64,000 bases of DNA from the NCBI GenBank assembly GCA_021828195.1, contig JAKASQ010000001.1, positions 105,202 through 169,201 of the forward strand. Direction: 5' to 3'. This DNA is from Thermoplasmata archaeon (GTDB taxonomy: Archaea; Thermoplasmatota; Thermoplasmata; Lutacidiplasmatales; UBA184). A program made the translations under genes and the position numbers. Below, piece by piece: positions 1 to 6,669 of this stretch. A model generated the notes under the pieces. The model had not been told where the DNA came from and made no database searches. It saw only the letters and a program-made list of their open reading frames with translations. Position 1 is the stretch's first letter; each line of letters begins with the position of its first letter.

Positions 1-2
1 GG

Positions 3-830
3 GTGTACTTCCACCGCTGGCCCACGAACCGCGTGTGGACGCGGGACTCCGGTCCGATCTTCGTGCAGCGCATCGACCCGAGCCTTCCGGGCCCCCGGCT
101 CGGATTGACCAATTGGAAGTTCAACGCGTGGGCCAAGTACGACGATTGGCAGCTCGACGACCAGTTGCCCGCCCACATCGCCCAGGACCTCAAGATCCCG
201 GAATGGATGCCGATGCTCGGCGACCGACGGATCGTGTTGGAAGGAGGCAGCATCGATGTCAACGGGTCGGGCACGCTGATGACGACGGAGGAGTGCCTCC
301 TCAGCGATGTCCAGGCCCGGAACCCCGGCGTCCCTCGGGAGGATCTGGAGGCGGCCCTGGGCGAGTACCTCGGCATCGAGCGGGTGCTCTGGCTCGGGCG
401 CGGGATCGTCGGTGACGACACCCACGGGCACGTCGACGACGTCGCTCGCTTCGTCGGAGAGTCCACGATCGTGGCGGCCGTGGAGCCTCGCTCGCGCGAT
501 CCGAACCACGCGGCGCTCGCGGAGAACCTCGAGCGACTGCATGCGGCGCGCACCTCGAACGGCGATCCCTACCGCATCGTCGAATTGCCCATGCCGGCGC
601 CGGTTTCCTTCCACGGCCAGCGCCTGCCCGCCAGTTACGCGAACTTCTACATCGCGAACCGGCTCGTTCTGGTGCCCACGTTCAACGACCGAAACGATCG
701 GCGCGCCCTCGAGGTCCTTGAGGGGGTCCTCCCCGGCCGCGAGATCGTAGGGATTCACTGTCGAGACTTCATCTGGGGGCTGGGCACGATCCACTGTATG
801 ACCCAGCAGCAGCCCGCGCCTCCAGCGTAA
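3..830 (+). CDS. aguA: Agmatine deiminase (peptidylarginine deiminase family), 5' end outside window
   Basis: Agmatine deiminase hydrolyses agmatine to N-carbamoylputrescine and ammonia, a step from arginine toward putrescine. The visible 275 residues carry the family signatures: TRDSGP near the start, LEGGSIDVNG in the middle, GDDTHGHVDDVARF with the catalytic acid and His, and GLGTIHCMTQQ with the nucleophilic Cys near the C-terminus. Family members are about 340-370 aa, so roughly 70-90 N-terminal residues lie before the window. The reading frame is open to base 3 and the listed GTG start is internal. It ends with TAA, 15 bp before the 3' end of the convergent BNR gene. Related peptidylarginine deiminases share the fold, but the spacing of these motifs favours agmatine deiminase. 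Confidence 0.87.
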   Translation: MYFHRWPTNRVWTRDSGPIFVQRIDPSLPGPRLGLTNWKFNAWAKYDDWQLDDQLPAHIAQDLKIPEWMPMLGDRRIVLEGGSIDVNGSGTLMTTEECLLSDVQARNPGVPREDLEAALGEYLGIERVLWLGRGIVGDDTHGHVDDVARFVGESTIVAAVEPRSRDPNHAALAENLERLHAARTSNGDPYRIVELPMPAPVSFHGQRLPASYANFYIANRLVLVPTFNDRNDRRALEVLEGVLPGREIVGIHCRDFIWGLGTIHCMTQQQPAPPA

Positions 831-845
831 GGTCGCCCGTCCGGT

Positions 846-1985
846 CTACCCTGCGGGTGCGCTGACCGAAACCGAATGGATCTTGGGGAACTGGAACGGA
901 ACGGCCGACCAGCTGCGGCCCGCATCCGGGGTGTAGATCACCTGGCCCCCGGTCGAGCCGTAGTAGATCCCTGCCGGATCGAGCCGGTCGATCGCGAGAC
1001 CTTCGCGATGGTTCCCGAACTCGCCGAGGAAGGGAGAGGACCGGACCATCGGCCGGAAGTTGCGCTTCTTCCGGTCGAACCAGTAGAGCTGGAAGCGTTG
1101 ACCGGGCATGGTCCGAGTGACTTCGGGCGGGCTCAGCGGCGCGAAGATGGCTCCTCCGGGAAGTGAAGGGGAGGTCGCGACCACGAACCCGAAGTCGGTG
1201 GAGAGCGGCTTGCCGACGCGCGTCCAGTGTTCCATCGAGTCCTCGCTCAGATAGATCCCGTTGTGGTCCTGCCGATAGGCCACTGTGGAATCCGACGGGT
1301 CGAGGGCGACGTGGTGGACGCACTGGCCGACCTCGGGACGCGTTTCGGGGAGGAAGTTGACCGCGACTCCGCGATTCATGGGTTTCCAGGTCTTCCCCGA
1401 GTCGTCCGTGCGGAACGTCCCCGCCGCGGACAGGCCCACGTACATGCGCGAGGGGCGCTCGGGGTCCAACAGGATGGTGTGCAAGCAGGGGCCGCCTCCT
1501 CCGGGGGCCCACTTCGGGCGGGTGGGATGCTGGGCGATTCCTTGGTTCTCCTCCCAGGAGGCGCCGCTGTCGTCACTTCGGTACAGCCGATGGGGGTCCG
1601 CACCGAGGAACAGCGTCTTCGGCTCGTCCGCGCGTCCAGGCTCCAGGTGCCACAGGGCGCGGATCGCCTCCGGGGGGAACTTGCCGAACTCTTTCGGGGC
1701 CTTGCGTTGGCCCGGGGGCGGGAAGCCCGGAGTCGCGACCTCGGACCACTTCACCCCGTAATCTCGGGAGCGAAAGATGCCGGGGCCCCAGAATCCGCTA
1801 TTGGCCAGCGCGTACACATCGCCGGGCGTCCGCGGATCGGGGACGACGTGGAAGACGGCCGAGCCGGGCTGGAACGGTCCGGTGACTTTCCACTTAGACC
1901 TCTGGAGATCGGTCGTCGCGACGTAGGTCCCCTTCTCGGTTCCGAGATACAGACGGACACGGGAGGAACGCGCGGGCGCCATCAT
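846..1985 (-). CDS. BNR/sialidase-fold beta-propeller protein paired with a MoaD-like gene
   Basis: The protein has 379 aa from the ATG that overlaps the stop of the upstream MoaD-like gene (ATGA). The longer ORF in the track runs backwards through that gene and is not used. Repeated Asp-box-like pieces are visible (IFRSRDYGVKWSE, LYRSDDSGASWEE, TFRTDDSGKTWKP, YLSEDSMEHWTRV, IYTPDAGRSW), which indicate a BNR/YCF48-type propeller. No signal peptide is obvious, so it may be cytosolic. From memory, this kind of protein is often found beside a small MoaD/ThiS-like protein; the substrate or partner is unknown. Despite occasional annotation as glycosyl hydrolase or exo-sialidase, no catalytic set is evident. 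Confidence 0.85.
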   Translation of the reverse strand: MMAPARSSRVRLYLGTEKGTYVATTDLQRSKWKVTGPFQPGSAVFHVVPDPRTPGDVYALANSGFWGPGIFRSRDYGVKWSEVATPGFPPPGQRKAPKEFGKFPPEAIRALWHLEPGRADEPKTLFLGADPHRLYRSDDSGASWEENQGIAQHPTRPKWAPGGGGPCLHTILLDPERPSRMYVGLSAAGTFRTDDSGKTWKPMNRGVAVNFLPETRPEVGQCVHHVALDPSDSTVAYRQDHNGIYLSEDSMEHWTRVGKPLSTDFGFVVATSPSLPGGAIFAPLSPPEVTRTMPGQRFQLYWFDRKKRNFRPMVRSSPFLGEFGNHREGLAIDRLDPAGIYYGSTGGQVIYTPDAGRSWSAVPFQFPKIHSVSVSAPAG

Positions 1986-2266
1986 CCGCCCTGAATCGAA
2001 TGGAGGATATCCACCTTGTCCCCGACCCGGAGCCGGGTGGTCAGGCCCGGGACGAGCGACACGTCCTGCCCGTTGACAAAGATCCGGACGAATCGCCGGA
2101 GCGTCCCGGCCTCGTCCCGAAGGCGGTAACGGAGGCGAGGGTAGACCTCTTCGATCCGATCGATGAGGCCGGATACATCCGCCGCCTCGACCTCGACCGA
2201 GCGCGCGGAGACGTATTGCCGCAGCATCCCATCGAGGTGGACCGTGGGCATTTCGCTCGCTCCCAC
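1982..2266 (-). CDS. MoaD/ThiS-like ubiquitin-fold sulfur-carrier or modifier protein
   Basis: This 94-aa protein has a beta-grasp pattern (VEVEAADVSGLIDRIEEVYP, then FVRIFVNGQDV) and ends in the GG tail (HSIQGG) needed for E1-like adenylation and thiocarboxylation or conjugation in MoaD, ThiS and archaeal SAMP proteins. A second possible start is the Met at residue 6 (MPTVHLDG), which would fit the family better. Its stop overlaps the start of the BNR-repeat gene by 4 bp, so the two are translationally coupled. No E1 or molybdopterin gene is nearby. Whether it is a sulfur carrier or a protein modifier cannot be decided from the sequence. Confidence 0.85.
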   Translation of the reverse strand: MGASEMPTVHLDGMLRQYVSARSVEVEAADVSGLIDRIEEVYPRLRYRLRDEAGTLRRFVRIFVNGQDVSLVPGLTTRLRVGDKVDILHSIQGG

Positions 2267-2337
2267 GGCGGAGGAAGGGCGCGCCTATATGGTCGATGGG
2301 AGGTCGCCGGCGCCGCGTCCGCGCGGGTCCATCTCGG

Positions 2338-3198
2338 TCACTGGGCCATCCGGACATAGAGCCGAGATTCGATCAGCAACAGCCCCGCGGTCACCCCGAC
2401 GAGCACCCCTAGATCGAGACCGAGGGCGGAACCGCTGAGGGTAGCGGGGGTCATGAGGCCGCGCAGGGCCTCGACCATGTAGGTCAATGGGTTGGCCAGC
2501 GCCACCGGCTGGAGCCATGCCGGCATCGACGCAATGGGGTAGATCGCGCTGCTCGCGAAGAAGAGCGGCATCGTGATCAACTGCCCGATGCCGAGGAACC
2601 GTTCTTGCGTCTTCACCAAGCTCGCGATGATCATCGACAGGATGCTGAACAGCATCGCGCCGAGGACGGCGACGAGCAGCACACCGACGATCGCGAGAGG
2701 ATTGAGGCTCGGGTCGATCCCGAGGGCGATCGCAAGCGCGTAGACGATCATGGCCTGGCTGATCCCCCGCACGCTCGCGCTCAGCGCCTTGCCGAGCACG
2801 AGGGCCGTCCGGGGTGCCGGGCTCACGAGGAACTTGTAGATGATTCCGAGCTCGCGATCCCGGATCGAGGCGATCCCGTAGAAGATCGCGATGAACATCA
2901 CGCTCTGAGCGAGGATGCCCGGCGCGAGGAACTGGAGATAGGTCAGGTTGCCCGTCGATATGATCGCCGCCTTCGCGATCACCTCACCGAACACGACGAG
3001 CCAGAGCGCCGGCTGAATCGCTCGCAGCAGTAGCTCGGAGGGGTCGTGGCGGAGCTTGAACAGCTCGTAGCGGACCAAGACTTGGGTCTGGGCGAGGTAG
3101 GTGGCGATGCGCGACCGGCTCGAGCCGGCCCCCGCAGGATCAGCGGAGTCGGACCGACGTGCTGCGGGTCTGTCGAGTGTCCCGGAAGCTCCCTCCAC
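2338..3198 (-). CDS. ABC-2 type (DrrB-like) transporter permease
   Basis: This is a 286-aa membrane protein with about six hydrophobic segments and an ABC-2 export permease layout. A cytoplasmic N-terminus of about 40 aa comes first. It is followed by IQPALWLVVFGEV, the conserved segment YLQFLAPGILAQSVMF, the region ELGIIYKFLVSPAPR, and a C-terminal pair of helices ending at NPLTYMVEALRG. It forms an exporter with the ATPase gene just upstream, whose coding region overlaps it by 59 bp on the same strand. The substrate is unknown; DrrAB-like systems export drugs or lipids. An upstream MarR-type regulator suggests induction by a small molecule. Confidence 0.88.
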   Translation of the reverse strand: MEGASGTLDRPAARRSDSADPAGAGSSRSRIATYLAQTQVLVRYELFKLRHDPSELLLRAIQPALWLVVFGEVIAKAAIISTGNLTYLQFLAPGILAQSVMFIAIFYGIASIRDRELGIIYKFLVSPAPRTALVLGKALSASVRGISQAMIVYALAIALGIDPSLNPLAIVGVLLVAVLGAMLFSILSMIIASLVKTQERFLGIGQLITMPLFFASSAIYPIASMPAWLQPVALANPLTYMVEALRGLMTPATLSGSALGLDLGVLVGVTAGLLLIESRLYVRMAQ

Positions 3199-4021
3199 TG
3201 TCCATTCCCTCCCCCGCGTAATGCACGAAAACGTCCTCGAGCGTTGCGTGGGGCCTCCCCAGCTCCTCCTTGAGTTCGCGAGGAGATCCGAGCGCGACGA
3301 CCTTGCCGTGATGGAAGATTGCGAGTCGATCGCAGAGGCGATCGGCCTCCTCCATGTAGTGCGTAGTCAGCAGTACGGTGGCCCCGCACTTCTCCCTCAA
3401 CTGTTCGATCTGGAGCCAGACGGCCTCGCGCGCGATCGGGTCGAGCCCGACGGTCGGTTCATCCATGAAGAGCACTCGCGGGCGGCTCAGCATCGCTTGA
3501 GCGATCTCGAGTCGTCGGATCATGCCCCCCGAATACTGGCGCACGAGGACGTCGGCGTACTCCTGGAGGCCGATGGATTCGAGGGCATCCCGAATCCGGG
3601 GCTTTCGTTCGGAGCGCGCGATTCCGTAGAGTCCCGCAAAGACCCACAGATTCTCGTACCCCGAGATTCCCGGATCCGCGGAGATGAGCTGGGGAACGTA
3701 TCCGATGCGGGCCCGGACCTCGGCGGAAGAACCGGTGATCTCGAACCCCGCGACCGAGCCCGACCCGGAGCTGGGCGGCAGGAGGGTGGTGAGCATCTTG
3801 ATGGTGGTGGTCTTTCCGGCGCCGTTGGGGCCGAGCAAACCAAAGATCTCCCCCTCCCCGACACTCAACGAAAGTCCATCCACCGCGGTCAGCGCCCCGA
3901 ACCGCCGGGTGAGCTCTCGCGTGACCACGGCCGCAGGCGCCCTGGTCGTCCCCCCGGAAGAGGGGGAACCGGGCGGATCCGTCGCGCCCTCATCGAAAGG
4001 CATCTGAGCCATCGTCGTCAC
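3140..4021 (-). CDS. ABC transporter ATP-binding protein (DrrA-like)
   Basis: This is a 293-aa nucleotide-binding subunit. It has Walker A GPNGAGKTT, the signature YSGGMIRRLEI, Walker B VLFMDEPTVGLDP and the H-loop TTHYMEEADRLCD, with a DrrA-type C-terminal tail (LEDVFVHYAGE). It powers the ABC-2 permease encoded immediately downstream. Three alternative Met codons lie within the first seven residues, and the first was kept. The first 30 residues are low-complexity and may not be needed. The gene is divergent from the MarR-family gene and shares a 74-bp promoter region with it. Confidence 0.9.
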   Translation of the reverse strand: MTTMAQMPFDEGATDPPGSPSSGGTTRAPAAVVTRELTRRFGALTAVDGLSLSVGEGEIFGLLGPNGAGKTTTIKMLTTLLPPSSGSGSVAGFEITGSSAEVRARIGYVPQLISADPGISGYENLWVFAGLYGIARSERKPRIRDALESIGLQEYADVLVRQYSGGMIRRLEIAQAMLSRPRVLFMDEPTVGLDPIAREAVWLQIEQLREKCGATVLLTTHYMEEADRLCDRLAIFHHGKVVALGSPRELKEELGRPHATLEDVFVHYAGEGMDSGGSFRDTRQTRSTSVRLR

Positions 4022-4042
4022 GATATTTCCGGCGACCGCGAA

Positions 4043-4064
4043 AGTAAGGTTCCTTATTATACCT
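4043..4064. promoter_or_regulatory. Shared divergent promoter with inverted repeat (ABC exporter / MarR)
   Basis: The only AT-rich stretch in the 74-bp intergenic region is gtaaggttccttattatacc. It contains the inverted repeat TAAGG-TT-CCTTA (4045-4056), which abuts a TATA-like TTATTATA. The element lies about 25-40 bp from both starts, so it can serve both directions. A MarR-type dimer bound here would be well placed to block both promoters. The + strand gene also has a Shine-Dalgarno match GGAGGTG just before its ATG. Confidence 0.5.
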
Positions 4065-4095
4065 CACCCGTGCCTCCCGCATCCGGAGGTGGGAG

Positions 4096-4617
4096 ATGGT
4101 CCCGACCACCCGGAGCTCGGTCACGGCCCGGTCGGCAGGCATCGCACGCGCACCAGCGGCCCGGCGGGTGGACCCCGGGTCCCGGCCCGGCGATGCCCTG
4201 TGGGACGAGCTCGGGGCATGCCATCGGATGCTGCGAGCCGAGCTCCGCGATGTGGTGCGACGACGGGGGATGTATCTGTCCGAGTACCGCGCCCTGAACC
4301 GGCTCAAGGACGGGGAGTACCGACTCGCGGACCTCGCGGAGAGCCTGGGGCAGTCTCCGGCCTCAGTGACCGACCTCGCCCGTCAACTGGAATCGCGCGG
4401 GTGGGCGGTCCGGCGACCGGATCCTCGGGATCGCCGGGCTTACCTACTGAGGTGCACCTCGCGGGGCACTCGAGCCTTTCGCGCCTCTCGCTCGGAGTAC
4501 CGAAGACGCCTCGATGAGGTCTACCGGCTCCTGAGTCCTCGAGCCCGGCGGAACCTCGCGCGGAGCCTGAAGGAGCTGCATGCGCTCCTTCAGGAACGCC
4601 GTCGCCCGCTTGCCTAG
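4096..4617 (+). CDS. MarR-family transcriptional regulator
   Basis: This 173-aa winged-helix protein has a recognition region (YRLADLAESLGQSPASVTDLARQLESRGW) followed by a wing (VRRPDPRDRRAYLLRCT) and a basic helical C-terminus. The pattern RPDPRDRRAYLL is characteristic of MarR proteins. The first 35 or so residues are low-complexity and Arg/Pro-rich, so translation may begin later, but the ATG used has the best ribosome-binding site. Its position divergent from the DrrAB-like exporter suggests that it represses that exporter and is released by its substrate. Confidence 0.85.
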   Translation: MVPTTRSSVTARSAGIARAPAARRVDPGSRPGDALWDELGACHRMLRAELRDVVRRRGMYLSEYRALNRLKDGEYRLADLAESLGQSPASVTDLARQLESRGWAVRRPDPRDRRAYLLRCTSRGTRAFRASRSEYRRRLDEVYRLLSPRARRNLARSLKELHALLQERRRPLA

Positions 4618-4638
4618 GGGCCCTCTCCATCGGGGACC

Positions 4639-5154
4639 TTAGGGAGTCGTTTCGATTTCGAGACCGGGAAAGTGCTCCTCGAGGACCCGCGCCCACGCGC
4701 CCGATCTTCGGATCGCGAGAAGGATTCCGAGGATGTATCCGGTCAGGACGAGACACGCGGCCACGACGAGCGCCCATTGCTGGAGAACGATGAGCGCGAT
4801 CCCGTCGGCCATGGTCGCTCCAGCGAGGAGGCCGGTGAGCACGCGGAGCGTGTTCGTGGACTCCCTCCAACCCACGGCCTGCGTGACCCAGTCGATCGCG
4901 CCGGGCAGAGGAGCGAAGGCGAAGAGGAACTGGACCTGGGGAGTAAAGAACTCCGTGTATCGGGGGAGCGCGACAATCACGAAGACGATGTATGCGAAGA
5001 CTCCGATGACCTCTCCGGTGCAGCGCGCACAAATGTGGTAGCGACGCGCTCCCCACGGTACGGCGAAGGTCCTAGAGCACCGGGCCGGGAAGTGGTGAGC
5101 GATCAGGTACTCCCACCGGGGCGGGTCGCCATTCACACCGCCGCTTTCGGACAT
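4639..5154 (-). CDS. DUF2085 family membrane protein
   Basis: From the Met in MSESGGVNGD the protein has 171 aa. The 247-aa ORF in the track extends into upstream sequence that does not look coding. It has about four hydrophobic segments and the Cys/His motifs typical of DUF2085 (HHFPARCSRTF, then HICARCTGEVIG). DUF2085 proteins are predicted polytopic membrane proteins of unknown function; the CxRCxG motif suggests metal binding. It is convergent with the MarR gene and is followed by no operon partner. Confidence 0.78.
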   Translation of the reverse strand: MSESGGVNGDPPRWEYLIAHHFPARCSRTFAVPWGARRYHICARCTGEVIGVFAYIVFVIVALPRYTEFFTPQVQFLFAFAPLPGAIDWVTQAVGWRESTNTLRVLTGLLAGATMADGIALIVLQQWALVVAACLVLTGYILGILLAIRRSGAWARVLEEHFPGLEIETTP

Positions 5155-5442
5155 CGGCTGATCTAAGTCCCGATGCGGGTAAAACCTTCTCGTGGCGAGC
5201 GGTTCGGCCCAGAGGCCACCTGCGGGTCGTGACAAGCCACAAACGAACCCCGTCGTTCGACTAGGATTGCTCGCGTCACACTCCTGCTTCTCGGCTCCCT
5301 TGTTGAACCAATTCGCGAAGAATCCACCCCCAGGTCGTGGATCGCCGGCACCCGGAAGCGATGCCCGGAACGATCCCCCCATCGAAGTCGGCTATGCTCG
5401 CGAAGAACCGGGCGGCCCGCCGATGGCGTCCCCATCTCCTTC

Positions 5443-5817
5443 ATGAGGCCGCGGCCTTATCCGGCCGTCATGGGACGCAGCCCGGCACCCTCGCATGGCC
5501 GATTCACCCCAGAGGTGGCGATGCGTCTCCTGGCTCGATCCAAGGACGCCCAGTTCGTAGTTGTGCTCGAGCACGGTTCGGCCTCGGTGGAGATCTACAA
5601 ACCCCACAAAGTCGACCCGCAGGTCCCGCACGACCAGGACGAGATCTACGTCATCCTCTCCGGCTCCGGTTTCTTCGTGCACGACGGCCTCCGACAGCCG
5701 TTCGAGGCCGGCGAGGTCCTCTTCGTCGCGGCCGGAGCGCCGCACCGGTTCGAGGACTTCACCGAGGACTTCGCCACGTGGGCGATCCTCTACGGCCCCG
5801 AAGGCGGAGAGAAGTAG
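5443..5817 (+). CDS. Cupin-domain protein
   Basis: This is a 124-aa single-domain cupin. The first cupin motif is seen in PHDQDEIYVILSGSGFFVHDG, with the His, Gln and Glu metal ligands, and the second in FEAGEVLFVAAGAPHRFEDF, which supplies the final His. Such proteins may be metal-dependent dioxygenases, isomerases or small-molecule sensors; the substrate here is not evident. Met residues at positions 10 and 27 are alternative starts, and the last lies just before the recognisable domain. It stands alone between genes on the opposite strand. Confidence 0.8.
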   Translation: MRPRPYPAVMGRSPAPSHGRFTPEVAMRLLARSKDAQFVVVLEHGSASVEIYKPHKVDPQVPHDQDEIYVILSGSGFFVHDGLRQPFEAGEVLFVAAGAPHRFEDFTEDFATWAILYGPEGGEK

Positions 5818-5950
5818 CGAAGGGACGCGCTGCGCCGGCGGGTCTTCCTCGAATACGTGGGAGAGGGTCTCGTGGGCCGTCGCCTCCATCGGGTGCGATA
5901 CTCCCGAGCACGAGAGCACCGTGGAGATCCGCGAATCCGCCGCCGCCACG

Positions 5951-6490
5951 CTACTCGATCTCGAGGTTCGCCTCGCGCGCCAGGTACAGGCGGTTCTCGC
6001 CTTCCGGGTCGATCACCTCCACATGCAGCGTACCGAGCTCCCTCTTGTCGAGGAGCGCGATGCGCTTGTCCAGCCACTCGAGCTTATGGAAGAGAAGGGG
6101 GTCGTGGGTTGCGTCGCGCAGCTGCTGAATGCGATCGACCGGAGAGCGCATCGCATGGTAATAGCTCGATATCCAGCCCCCGAACGCCTCCCAGACCATC
6201 TCCTCGTCGAGAATCTTGCGAGCGGTCTGCGCCCCGATGAGTTCGAAGAATGTGAGGACCTCCAGGCTCGTGATGTCGCCGAGGGCGTTGTCGAGCAAGC
6301 GTTCGCTGGTCGACCGTCGCGCTCTCCGCATCCGGGGCGAATCGAATCGCTCCCGGAGATTGATCACGGCGTTGGCGGAATTGAGCTTGCCCGCCTGACG
6401 GGTCTGCCAGTACAGGGCCGCTAAGGTTCCGACCGCGAGGACCCAGGTGGCAACCGTCGTCCAGAGGGCGATGCTCTCGAAGTCAACCAT
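5951..6490 (-). CDS. Hypothetical single-pass membrane protein, DUF4760-like
   Basis: This 179-aa protein has one N-terminal transmembrane helix (ALWTTVATWVLAVGTLAALYW). It is followed by a mostly helical cytosolic region of about 150 residues rich in Arg, Glu and Leu (INLRERFDSPRMRRARR, then FFELIGAQTARKILDEEMVWEAFGGW). The arrangement resembles DUF4760-type proteins of unknown function. It is divergent from the large surface-protein gene. The assignment is by overall shape only. Confidence 0.65.
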   Translation of the reverse strand: MVDFESIALWTTVATWVLAVGTLAALYWQTRQAGKLNSANAVINLRERFDSPRMRRARRSTSERLLDNALGDITSLEVLTFFELIGAQTARKILDEEMVWEAFGGWISSYYHAMRSPVDRIQQLRDATHDPLLFHKLEWLDKRIALLDKRELGTLHVEVIDPEGENRLYLAREANLEIE

Positions 6491-6636
6491 CGGCCGTGCT
6501 CCCGACTGCGGATACGTCGTTCTCCATCACGCTGAGGTGGTCCGAGGGGCTTCAGGTCGATAGAGACTGCGATTCGGCGAGAAGGAGCTCGGGGGGTCCG
6601 GACTCCGGGTCCCGCGAGGGGTGCTTCCCTCCGAGG

Positions 6637-6644
6637 GTTATACG
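6637..6644 (+). promoter_or_regulatory. TATA-like box for the YVTN surface protein
   Basis: The sequence ggttatac stands out in GC-rich DNA and lies about 27-33 nt upstream of the ATG at 6670. This implies a leaderless or nearly leaderless transcript, as is common in archaea. Confidence 0.4.
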
Positions 6645-6669
6645 GAGTACGCCCCTTAGGGTCTCGACC

